Shown here: positions 29,169 to 37,352 of the stretch, one piece after another | Numbering within the stretch: the stretch's first letter is position 1 | Layout of the letters: every line of letters begins with the position of its first letter | DNA from: a virus | DNA length: 58,646 nt | IMG/VR virus record: IMGVR_UViG_3300028873_000026 | Span: 1-58,646 of that record | Strand: one strand, 5' to 3' | Made by a program: the position numbers and the translations under genes | The notes under the pieces: generated by a model | The model's input: only the letters and a program-made list of their open reading frames with translations | The model's database searches: none | What the model was told of the DNA's origin: nothing

Positions 29169-30785
29169 ATGGAACTGAAAACCAACATCATCAGGGTGAT
29201 TGCTGCTGTCGTCGATCAGCAGCAGCTCACTCTATATAAGGAGACGGGTGAGACCGTGGTCATCCTCCAGGGTGACCCTCGGCTCGCCACGATCATCAAG
29301 ACGATCACGCCTGTGCTGGCTACCGGCAATGGCGCTATCGCTGAAGTGGACATCGGCACCGGCAAGCTCGAAAACCCCTATTCGGAGTTCGAGAACCTGT
29401 TCGGCAAGGCGATCCAGTTCTTCAAGCTGGATCGTGGCAAGCTCGCTGGCCTCCTGAACACAGCTGTCGCCGTGATCAGCGAAGCTCTGGCCGAGCCTTT
29501 GCCTGCGGCGGCAAGTGTCGCCATGCCCATGAGCCTGGGCCAGGTGCCCAAGGTCGGAAGCGGGTATCCGCTCAATCCTGGGCATTCGATCTTTGCCGAG
29601 CGGACGCCTGTCCATCAGCCTCTCGTGGTCGAAGAAGACGACCAGGAAGAGAACGAAGCGTCAACAAAGGCAGCACATCTCCTCAAAGTTACTGAGGAGA
29701 TCATCGCCCATGCGCAGCCGGTCAGTCATCCGGAGTTCGACGACAAGGACGTCGGAAGCAACAATACCATCGTGGCTGTCGTGGGCGGCAAGGTCGTCGG
29801 CGACATCGAGAAGCTCAAGCCGCAGATCGCCAGAGCTGTGCAGACCAACTCGGCCAAGGGGCTTCAGAGCTTCATGACCCGAGTGGCGGCCGTCGCCGAC
29901 AAACGTCGGCACTCGGTCGAGGATCTGCTGAAGTTCCTCGAACGGGGGGATCTCCCGATCGCCGAGGATGGCTCGATCATCATCTACAAGGTGCTGAGGT
30001 TCAAGGATCAAACCAAGGGCACCTACGTGGATTGTCACAGCGGCAAAGTGACTCAGCGTGTCGGCTCCTACGTCACCATGAATGAGGCTATGGTCGATCC
30101 GAACCGCAGGAACGAGTGCTCCTATGGCCTCCATGTCGCTCGTCGAGCCTACGTCGGCGGCTTCAGTGGAGACGTCTGCGTTCTGGCGAAGGTCCATCCG
30201 GAGGATGTGATCGCCGTCCCGGACCACGACGCCAACAAGATGAGGGTGTGCGGCTACCACATTCTCTTTGAGTTGTCGGACGAAGCTTTCCAAAAGCTCA
30301 AATACAACAAGCCGTTCACCGACAATGGGGAAGCTCAGCTCCTCCTGGGTCGAGCTCTCGCCGGCGACCACGATCAGCCGATCGAGGTCGTCAAGATCAC
30401 TGGCCAGAAGGGCGAAGGCGTCCAGATCTTGCCTGTGATCGAGGGCAAGCTGTCCAAGAAAGCGATCCCGGCTCAGCCTGCGACCAAGGCCGAGGTCAAA
30501 CCGACCGAGGCTCTGGCGGACGAGACCAGCGGTATCGATCTCAGCGCTCCCAAGGTCGATCCGAAGAAGGTGAACGCCGAGGTCAAGGCCGCCAAAGCGG
30601 AGGCCGAATCACGTCGGGACAAAGCCCAGCGCCTCTACAAAGCCTTCAAGACTACCAGAAATGGTAATGGACAAAAGGCTGCGGCTCAAGAACTCGCCGA
30701 GCACAAGAAGGCAACGAAGCTCGGATGGGAAGCTTTGGGTATCCCAGAGTCAGCTGTGAAAGCGATTCTCCAGCAGCTGAGCTAA
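29169..30785 (+). CDS. rIIB: rIIB-like protein
   Basis: 538 residues from an ATG with AGGA upstream, 10 bases after rIIA. The conserved rIIB core is VEDLLKFLERGDLPIAEDGS, IIYKVLRFKD, DCHSGKVTQRVGSYV, CSYGLHVARRAYV and VCVLAKVHPEDVIAVPDHDA. The C-terminus (about 410-538) is a charged Ala/Lys/Glu extension. It partners rIIA in exclusion resistance and membrane effects. A terminator follows. Confidence 0.85.
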   Translation: MELKTNIIRVIAAVVDQQQLTLYKETGETVVILQGDPRLATIIKTITPVLATGNGAIAEVDIGTGKLENPYSEFENLFGKAIQFFKLDRGKLAGLLNTAVAVISEALAEPLPAAASVAMPMSLGQVPKVGSGYPLNPGHSIFAERTPVHQPLVVEEDDQEENEASTKAAHLLKVTEEIIAHAQPVSHPEFDDKDVGSNNTIVAVVGGKVVGDIEKLKPQIARAVQTNSAKGLQSFMTRVAAVADKRRHSVEDLLKFLERGDLPIAEDGSIIIYKVLRFKDQTKGTYVDCHSGKVTQRVGSYVTMNEAMVDPNRRNECSYGLHVARRAYVGGFSGDVCVLAKVHPEDVIAVPDHDANKMRVCGYHILFELSDEAFQKLKYNKPFTDNGEAQLLLGRALAGDHDQPIEVVKITGQKGEGVQILPVIEGKLSKKAIPAQPATKAEVKPTEALADETSGIDLSAPKVDPKKVNAEVKAAKAEAESRRDKAQRLYKAFKTTRNGNGQKAAAQELAEHKKATKLGWEALGIPESAVKAILQQLS

Positions 30786-30835
30786 AACATATATCGATTA
30801 CGACAAGTTCGTGACGAATTGGAGGACAGATGAGA

Positions 30836-30863
30836 GGGGAACTGCAAAAAACAGTTCCCCTTT
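30836..30863 (+). terminator. Rho-independent terminator after rIIB
   Basis: A perfect 9-bp stem GGGGAACTG/CAGTTCCCC with loop CAAAAAA, then TTTC. It separates the rII pair from the replication genes. Confidence 0.8.
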
Positions 30864-30923
30864 CATAAGATAGAGCTATAACTCAGGAATCGTATACAAG
30901 CCGACCAACGAGGTCATTTCAGT

Positions 30924-31301
30924 ATGTCAACAGTGTTTCGTCGCAATCGTAAGGGCTCTGATCGCGACATCACGCGACTGAACAGTCTTGGGTTCTCACT
31001 CTCAGCGATCGGGACGCGACTTAAGTGTCACCCTACTTCGGTTACGCTGCGTTTGAAGTCTCTCGGGATCACTCCCGCTGACACTCGACGTGCTTTCATG
31101 GAAGAAATTCTTGAAAGTCTGCCTTTGAACTTTCAAGAAAGCATCGCCGACTACCTTGAAGCCGGCCATATCTCTTCGATCAAAGCTTATGTTCGTGAAC
31201 TGATCACGGCTGACGTCGCTCTGCGGCATATTCCGGCGCCTGTTGAAGACATTACGAGCACTGAAGTAGTGCCGACTATGCCTACCGAAGTCGCCGCCTA
31301 A
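30924..31301 (+). CDS. Helix-turn-helix hypothetical protein
   Basis: 125 residues from an ATG with GAGG upstream. N-terminal HTH of the GcrA/Hin-like type: DITRLNSLGFSLSAIGTRLK, then CHPTSVTLRLKSLGI. The middle is helical (LESLPLNFQESIADYLEAGH) and the tail is Pro/Val-rich. It heads the replication block between two terminators, so it is probably transcribed alone. A regulator role is likely but unproven. Confidence 0.65.
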   Translation: MSTVFRRNRKGSDRDITRLNSLGFSLSAIGTRLKCHPTSVTLRLKSLGITPADTRRAFMEEILESLPLNFQESIADYLEAGHISSIKAYVRELITADVALRHIPAPVEDITSTEVVPTMPTEVAA

Positions 31302-31320
31302 ACTACGCTCATCGAGTTCT

Positions 31321-31386
31321 CGGGGGTGTAGCTCATCCTTCACCCCCGTAACCATGACGAATGACCCTCCTTTTGGAGGGTTTTTT
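31321..31386 (+). terminator. Tandem hairpins ending in rho-independent terminator
   Basis: The first hairpin is CGGGGGTG/CACCCCCG (31321-31348). The second is CCCTCC-TTTT-GGAGGG (31365-31380) with TTTTTT (31381-31386). The second has all features of a terminator. An in-frame ATG at 31361 for the helicase would lie inside it, which supports the later start at 31400. Confidence 0.85.
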
Positions 31387-31399
31387 GTTGGAGAATTCA

Positions 31400-32719
31400 A
31401 TGCTCGATGTAGTGCAAACGCCTAAGCTGAACCAAGGACAGCAAGAAGCCGCCGATGGCTTCTTTCAATTTCTATTCAATACGGAAAAAGAGATCATCAT
31501 CAGCGGCCCAGGAGGAGTGGGAAAAACCTTCCTGATGGGGCATCTGATCGACCGGGTAATGCCGGAATATTTCAAGTCCTGCCGAATGATGGGGATCGCT
31601 CCGGAATTCGACTCCGTGGTGATGACGGCGACTACGAACAAAGCCTCTGAAGTCCTGGGCCTGGCCTCGAAGCGTCCCACCGAGACGATCCATTCGTTCC
31701 TGAACCTCAAGGTCACGGACGATTATTCGACCGGTCGATCGAAGCTCACCAAAACAGGCGCTTGGACGGTTCACGAACGCAAAATCATCTTCGTGGATGA
31801 AGCCTACATGATCGACACGGCGCTCTTGGCCCTGCTGCGGGAGGGAACCCACGCCTGCAAGATCGTCTTCGTCGGCGATCATTGCCAGCTGGCTCCAGTG
31901 ATGGAGGCCGTAAGCCCGATCCATCGAGCAGGCCTCACGTTCTTCGAGCTCACCGAGAGCGTCCGCAATGCCGGTCAGCCGGCCCTCATGGCGGTCTGCC
32001 AGCAGCTTCGGAACTCTGTCGAGACTGGAGTCTTCCAGCCTATCCAAATCGTGCCCGGCGTTATCGATCTGGCCGACGACGGAGAGATGGAAACTCTCAT
32101 CGCAGACACGTTCAAAACCCAGACCCGAGAGGCTCGGATCCTGGCTTACACGAACAAGCGGGTGGTCCTTTATAACGATCACGTCCGCGACATCCGGAAC
32201 CTGGCGACTGAGTACGGGCTCAACGAATTCCTCGTTAACAACCAAGCGATTCGTTTGGGCAATACCATGCTTTCCGTCGAGGAGGAGGTGGAAATTGTCG
32301 CCCAGGCCGACGAAACGCAGCAGATGGTCGTCGGAAAGTACGATAATTCCGACATCGAGCTTGAGGTGAGAACCTCAACGCTGCGGTCGAGACTCGGAAA
32401 CTTATACACGAACGTGCCTCTGCCGGTTGATCGAGATCATCACGCCTCGCTGCTTCGCTACTTCAGCCAGCGCAAGGAGTGGGACCGCTATTTCAACCTG
32501 CGAAACAGGGTGCCCGATCTCCGTCCTCGTGACGCAGCCACGGTTCACAAGGCGCAAGGCTCAACTCATGACGTCGTCTTCATCGACGTAGGCGACATCA
32601 GCGGCTGTCACCAGCCGCAGACGGCGGCTCGGCTTCTCTACGTGGCTTTTACGAGGGCACGAAACCGAGTGATTCTTTACGGTGACCTCGCTCAGCGATA
32701 CGGCGGCCTAACTCACTGA
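31400..32719 (+). CDS. SF1 DNA helicase (N4 gp37-like, RecD/Dda type)
   Basis: 439 residues from the ATG at 31400 with GGAG upstream. Motif I is SGPGGVGKT (about 35-43), motif II is IIFVDEAYMID, motif III includes VFVGDHCQLAP, then ILAYTNKRVV, and motifs V-VI are TVHKAQGSTHDVVFID and YVAFTRARNRVILYGD. It unwinds DNA 5' to 3' by analogy with RecD and Dda. In N4-like phages it precedes the DNA polymerase, as here. Confidence 0.9.
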   Translation: MLDVVQTPKLNQGQQEAADGFFQFLFNTEKEIIISGPGGVGKTFLMGHLIDRVMPEYFKSCRMMGIAPEFDSVVMTATTNKASEVLGLASKRPTETIHSFLNLKVTDDYSTGRSKLTKTGAWTVHERKIIFVDEAYMIDTALLALLREGTHACKIVFVGDHCQLAPVMEAVSPIHRAGLTFFELTESVRNAGQPALMAVCQQLRNSVETGVFQPIQIVPGVIDLADDGEMETLIADTFKTQTREARILAYTNKRVVLYNDHVRDIRNLATEYGLNEFLVNNQAIRLGNTMLSVEEEVEIVAQADETQQMVVGKYDNSDIELEVRTSTLRSRLGNLYTNVPLPVDRDHHASLLRYFSQRKEWDRYFNLRNRVPDLRPRDAATVHKAQGSTHDVVFIDVGDISGCHQPQTAARLLYVAFTRARNRVILYGDLAQRYGGLTH

Positions 32720-32732
32720 AAGGGGGTTCGCT

Positions 32733-33236
32733 ATGAAGGTGAACCCACTGATCAATGAACTCGCCACGAAGCTATTCGAACCGGAAGTTCGAAGGCTTCT
32801 GGCGATGATCACCACACTCAATGCCGACAACAAGAAGCTGAAGGACCTCAAAGTCGATGGCTTCTTGTACGGAGGGCAGTTCTATATGCCCTCCGGCGTC
32901 TCGACCGTGGTCTTAGCAGCCGGTCAAGCCAAGGCGACTCTCCACTTCTCGCTGAATAGCGCCATGGAGAGATGGCTCAAGGACCGGAAGACCATCCAGG
33001 ACGACAGGGATCTGATCAAGCAGATGCTTTTTCTGATCCTCAAGCCCTGTGAGTCCGAACAGGACATCCGGGATGCGCTTCCAGAGTGCTTGGTGAGTCT
33101 GGACCCCACACTCAGTCAATATGAACGATCGAACGATCACGCTTACACCATCTCGCATGATGTAAGGGCGATGCGACAGTTCGAGAAATTCCTGCCGAAG
33201 ATGATGCTCTACAGCGCCACAAGGCTGCTGTACTGA
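32733..33236 (+). CDS. Hypothetical protein between helicase and polymerase
   Basis: 167 residues from an ATG with AAAGGGGG upstream. An N-terminal helical region (LINELATKLFEPEVRRLLAM) is followed by FLYGGQFYMPSGVSTVVLAA and a helical C-terminus. N4-like phages have a protein of similar size at this point. The fold is not recognised. It ends 16 bases before the polymerase start. Confidence 0.7.
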   Translation: MKVNPLINELATKLFEPEVRRLLAMITTLNADNKKLKDLKVDGFLYGGQFYMPSGVSTVVLAAGQAKATLHFSLNSAMERWLKDRKTIQDDRDLIKQMLFLILKPCESEQDIRDALPECLVSLDPTLSQYERSNDHAYTISHDVRAMRQFEKFLPKMMLYSATRLLY

Positions 33237-33252
33237 ACCAAGGAAGCCCTCA

Positions 33253-35844
33253 GTGAACCACTTGTATTACACGACGTCTGAGCAGGCGGCGTACCCTGTG
33301 TGCTTCCTGGTTCCATCGATCCGCAGGGATGAGATCCACAAAGCCTACATCGAACCTTTCGGGCTTGCCCAAGACGATGTGATCGTCCTCGACCTGCATT
33401 ATACGCCGAACGCCAAAAAGACGCCGGCCAAGGACATGAAGGCGTATTTCACCGAGGAACTCGTCCCCATTCTCGAAGAGATGGGCATCGAATATCTCGT
33501 CGTCGCCGACAGCGACTATTTCAAGGTGCTCACCAAGTCCCAGAAGACCGAAGCCCACCTGGGCTACGTGCTCGACTGCGTGTTCGGCCCCTGGAAAGTG
33601 ATCTACGTCCCGAATTTCCGCTCGATCTTCTATGACCCAGAGAAAGTCACAGCCAAGATTGGCCAGGGTATCCGGGCTCTCATGGATCACCGAGCCGGTG
33701 TCTACCAGGCTCCCGGCAACGAAGTGCTCATGCACGAGGAATACCCCCGAAGTCTTGAAGAGATCAAAGCCGCTCTCGATCGGCTGATCGCCATGAATGT
33801 GCCGCTGACGATCGACATCGAGACCTTCAGCCTCAAGCACGACAAAGCAGGGATCGGTACGATCTCGTTCGCTTGGTCCAAGCATGAGGGCATCGCCTTC
33901 CCCGTCGACTACGAAGAGATCGAAGGAGCCACCGAGGCGCCTTTTGGACGGCAAGTGCGAAGCGAACCGAAGCGGAAGCTTCTGCGCTATTTCTTTGCTC
34001 GGCTGGCTCAAAAAGCCATTTATCACCTAATCGCCTTCGACGTGTATGTGCTGATTTATCAGTTGTATATGGAGGATCAGCTCGACACCAAAGGCTTGCT
34101 CTTCGGCGTGAGCATGTTGCTCAAGAACTGGGAATGCACGAAGCTGATTTCGTACCTCGCTACGAATTCATGCTCGGGAAACCGGCTCTCGCTCAAGGAT
34201 CAAGCTCAGGAATTCGCCGGAAACTATGGGATGTCCGAGATCAAGGACATCACTCGGATCAAGCTGGATATGCTGCTCCGCTACAACTTAGTGGACAGTT
34301 GCTCCACATGGTTCGTGTACGAGAAGCACTGGAACACACTCGTCGACGACCAGCAGCTGGAAATCTACGAGACGCTCTTCAAGCCGGCGACAGCCGATAT
34401 TATCCAGATGCAGCTCACCGGGCTTCCGGTGAACATGGAGAGGGTCGTCGAGGTCAAGGCCATCTTGGTGGCCGACGAACAAAGCGCCATCACCAGGCTC
34501 CAGCAAAGCTCGATCGGTGTGGCATTTACCCACCGGCTCAATGAGCAGTGGGTCGAGAAGAAGAACACGACACTCAAAAAGAAGCGTGTGATCCTGGCTG
34601 ATGCCAAGGAGGTCTTCAATCCGAACTCCGGGCCTCAGCTACAAGATCTCCTTTATGGGATGCTTGACCTGCCGGTGATCGCTTTCACCGACTCGAAGCA
34701 ACCCAGCACCAAGGCTGAAGTCCTCAAAGATCTCAAGCACGAGACCAAAGATCCAGAAATTCTCAGTTTTCTGGATGCCCTCCTGGACTACGCAGGAGTC
34801 TCGATCATCCTCGAGACTTTCATCCCGGCGCTCGAAAACTCAGTCCCTGGGCCTGATGGCTGGCACTATCTGTGTGGGAATTTCAACCTGGGGGGAACCC
34901 TCTCAGGGAGACTCTCTTCGTCTGATCCCAATCTCCAGAACCTGCCGGCTCACAGCAAATACGCCAAACTCATCAAGAGCTGCGTGGAAGCACCCCCTGG
35001 CTGGGTGTTTCTCGGCCTGGATTTTGACTCGCTCGAAGACAAGATCTCGGCGCTCACCACCAGAGATCCGAACAAGATCAAGGTCTACACGGACGGCTAT
35101 GATGGGCACTCTCTGAGGGCTTACAGCTACTGGACAGACCAAATGCCTGACATCGATCCGACAAGCGTCGAGTCGATCAATTCGATCCAGAAGAAGTACA
35201 AGCCACTTCGCCAGAATAGTAAGCCACCGACATTCGCTCTCACCTATCAAGGGACCTTTCAAACCTTGATGCGGAACTGCGGATTCTCGATGGAGGAAGC
35301 CAAGCGTATCGAGGACAGCTTCAAAAAGCTCTACAAAGTCTCGATCGATTGGGTGAACGGCAAGCTCGACCAGGCTGCCAAAGACGGCTTCGTCACCGTG
35401 GCTTTCGGGTTGCGAGTTCGCACTCCCCTCCTGGCTCAAGTGATCCGCGGAAATGGCAAAACACCTCATGAGGCGGAAGCCGAAGGTCGAAGTGCAGGCA
35501 ATGCGCTGGGCCAGAGCTGGTGCCTTTTAAACTCCAGGGCCTGGGTCGACTTCATGAAGGGAGTCCGCAAGAGCAAGTATCGTCTCGATATTCGCCCCTG
35601 CGCTCAGATCCATGATGCCGGTTATGCTCTGGTTCGAGATGACATAGGCGCTATCGCCTATGTGAATGAACACTTGGTCAAGGCAGTCCAATGGCAGGAT
35701 CATCCTGACATCTGGCATGACGAAGTGAAACTTGGTGGTGCTCTTTCGATCTTCTGGCCTTCATGGGCTGAGGAGATCCACATCCCGAATGGCGCCACTG
35801 AAACTCAACTGCCAGGGATCATCGAAAAAGCCCTGGCGAACTAG
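33253..35844 (+). CDS. Family A DNA polymerase with 3'-5' exonuclease (N4 gp39-like)
   Basis: 863 residues from a GTG with CCAAGGAAG upstream. About 180 N-terminal residues match no domain I can name. The DnaQ-like exonuclease starts with TIDIETFS (Asp and Glu near 188-190) and has YNLVDSCSTWF as exo III. The polymerase has motif A LDFDSLEDK (near 590), motif B RQNSKPPTFALTY (near 652) and motif C QIHDAGYALV (near 786). Motif A reads DFDSLEDK instead of the common DYSQIELR. It is the replicative polymerase. Confidence 0.93.
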   Translation: MNHLYYTTSEQAAYPVCFLVPSIRRDEIHKAYIEPFGLAQDDVIVLDLHYTPNAKKTPAKDMKAYFTEELVPILEEMGIEYLVVADSDYFKVLTKSQKTEAHLGYVLDCVFGPWKVIYVPNFRSIFYDPEKVTAKIGQGIRALMDHRAGVYQAPGNEVLMHEEYPRSLEEIKAALDRLIAMNVPLTIDIETFSLKHDKAGIGTISFAWSKHEGIAFPVDYEEIEGATEAPFGRQVRSEPKRKLLRYFFARLAQKAIYHLIAFDVYVLIYQLYMEDQLDTKGLLFGVSMLLKNWECTKLISYLATNSCSGNRLSLKDQAQEFAGNYGMSEIKDITRIKLDMLLRYNLVDSCSTWFVYEKHWNTLVDDQQLEIYETLFKPATADIIQMQLTGLPVNMERVVEVKAILVADEQSAITRLQQSSIGVAFTHRLNEQWVEKKNTTLKKKRVILADAKEVFNPNSGPQLQDLLYGMLDLPVIAFTDSKQPSTKAEVLKDLKHETKDPEILSFLDALLDYAGVSIILETFIPALENSVPGPDGWHYLCGNFNLGGTLSGRLSSSDPNLQNLPAHSKYAKLIKSCVEAPPGWVFLGLDFDSLEDKISALTTRDPNKIKVYTDGYDGHSLRAYSYWTDQMPDIDPTSVESINSIQKKYKPLRQNSKPPTFALTYQGTFQTLMRNCGFSMEEAKRIEDSFKKLYKVSIDWVNGKLDQAAKDGFVTVAFGLRVRTPLLAQVIRGNGKTPHEAEAEGRSAGNALGQSWCLLNSRAWVDFMKGVRKSKYRLDIRPCAQIHDAGYALVRDDIGAIAYVNEHLVKAVQWQDHPDIWHDEVKLGGALSIFWPSWAEEIHIPNGATETQLPGIIEKALAN

Positions 35845-35854
35845 GAAAACCTAA

Positions 35855-36289
35855 ATGGGTGAATCGAAATTGAAGCCGAAGCCTGACCACAAGGCTCCGG
35901 CAGCGGCGGACGTGTTGGAGCACTACTTTCTCATCGCCGGCAACATCGTGTTTACGATCGGCGAAGAGCCGACACCGATCTCGGCGGCCTGCAATGCGGT
36001 CGTGCGGAGTATCGATGGCCGACTCGGAGTCGCTCACATTGCTCGTGCGCAGCAGGCTCTCCAGGGCCAGTTCCACAAGAAGATCGGCAGCGAGATCAAG
36101 CTGACCGTCGTCGACGTGGTGATCACGGCGGCAATACCCCTCGGCGTCTTCACGCAGGCCGAGTTCAACAAGCTCCCCGAAGGCATGGTGTTGGTCGAAC
36201 GTCCCCCGGTCAACGCACCGGTGAACAAAGATCTCGATCAGCAGTCTGCCGACGCTGCGTTGCAGAGCGAAGACGCTCTCAACGTCTGA
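35855..36289 (+). CDS. Hypothetical replication-block protein
   Basis: 144 residues from an ATG with AGGAAAA upstream. Basic N-terminus (GESKLKPKPDHKAPAAAD), then a mixed core (HYFLIAGNIVFTIGEEPTP, VVDVVITAAIPLGVFTQAEF) and an acidic tail (NKDLDQQSADAALQSEDA). The shape matches small proteins beside the DNA polymerase in other N4-like phages. No function known. Confidence 0.68.
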   Translation: MGESKLKPKPDHKAPAAADVLEHYFLIAGNIVFTIGEEPTPISAACNAVVRSIDGRLGVAHIARAQQALQGQFHKKIGSEIKLTVVDVVITAAIPLGVFTQAEFNKLPEGMVLVERPPVNAPVNKDLDQQSADAALQSEDALNV

Positions 36290-36303
36290 ACCAAGAAACC
36301 CAT

Positions 36304-36341
36304 AGGGATCACAGCCTTTGACCGGGCCGTGGTCCCTTTTT
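36304..36341 (+). terminator. Rho-independent terminator
   Basis: AGGGATCAC (36304-36312) pairs with GTGGTCCCT (36329-36337), allowing one T-G wobble. The loop is GC-rich and TTTTT follows. A possible TTG start at 36318 for the next gene falls in the loop, which favours the GTG at 36366. Confidence 0.75.
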
Positions 36342-36365
36342 CATGCTCAACGCAGGACAACGCAA

Positions 36366-37352
36366 GTGATTACCAATCGATCCGACATCAGTCTCGCTCT
36401 TGCCGTCTGGCTCCTGCACGACGAATACGACTCTCAAGCCGGCAAGTTCAACAAGTACATCTCGGCGACTTCGATCATGAAGCCGCTCCGGCACATCTTG
36501 CTGCCCCGGCGCATGGACGTTGGCGACAACGTGATCGATGTCGAAGACTTCATCGCTCGCTCGATGGGCCATGCTCTCCACGACTCGGTTGAAAAAGCCT
36601 GGGTCCATGGTTACGCAAGATCGCTCAAGCTCCTGGGCTACCCCCAGCATCTGATCGACCGGGTGCGGATCAATCCCACCGACGACGAAGTCCGAGCCTC
36701 GAACGAGATCATCCCGATCTACATGGAACAACGGCTCTTTCGAGAGATCGACGGTTGGACGGTCGGCGGCAAGTTCGACTTTGTCACCGAAGGCATTGTC
36801 CAGGATCAGAAGAGCACGAGCGCTTATGCCTGGCTCCTGGGAAGCCGTGACGACGACTACAAACTCCAGATGAGTTTGTACCGCTGGCTGGACGCCGGAC
36901 AACCTCTTCGCAAGATCACCGAGGACTATGGCCGCATCAATTTCATCTTCACCGACTGGCAGAAGATGCAGGCCAAACAAAATCCCAATTACCCACAAAA
37001 GAAGGTTGAGTTTAAGGAGATCTCTCTTCTATCTCTTGATGAGACCGAGCAGTGGCTTCGCCACAAGCTTTCCCTCATCGATAAATATAAGGAAGTCGCC
37101 GAACCGAACCTTCCCGAATGCACAGACGAAGAGCTGTGGCGTTCGGAGCCGGTCTTCAAATTCTATTCTGACCCCATGAAGACCTCTGGTCGCTCGACCA
37201 AGAACTTCGACAACCTCAATGATGCCTTGAGTTTCAAGACGTCGAAGGGTGGTCAAGGGATCATCAAAACCGTGCCCGGTGAGCCAAAGCGATGCGGCTA
37301 CTGCGAGGCATTCGCCATTTGCACCCAAAAAGACAGGTACTTCACCCCATGA
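36366..37352 (+). CDS. PD-(D/E)XK nuclease with C-terminal Cys cluster (N4 gp42-like)
   Basis: 328 residues from a GTG with GCAGGA upstream. The nuclease core is GKFDFVTEGIVQDQKSTS, with the Asp and the QxK of the PD-(D/E)XK signature, followed by YKLQMSLYRWL as the conserved Q-Y motif. The C-terminus has CGYCEAFAIC, suggesting a Cas4/AddB-like iron-sulfur cluster, although a distant fourth Cys is not obvious. The gene is coupled to the primase-like gene (ATGA). It probably acts as a 5'-3' exonuclease in replication or recombination. Confidence 0.8.
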   Translation: MITNRSDISLALAVWLLHDEYDSQAGKFNKYISATSIMKPLRHILLPRRMDVGDNVIDVEDFIARSMGHALHDSVEKAWVHGYARSLKLLGYPQHLIDRVRINPTDDEVRASNEIIPIYMEQRLFREIDGWTVGGKFDFVTEGIVQDQKSTSAYAWLLGSRDDDYKLQMSLYRWLDAGQPLRKITEDYGRINFIFTDWQKMQAKQNPNYPQKKVEFKEISLLSLDETEQWLRHKLSLIDKYKEVAEPNLPECTDEELWRSEPVFKFYSDPMKTSGRSTKNFDNLNDALSFKTSKGGQGIIKTVPGEPKRCGYCEAFAICTQKDRYFTP

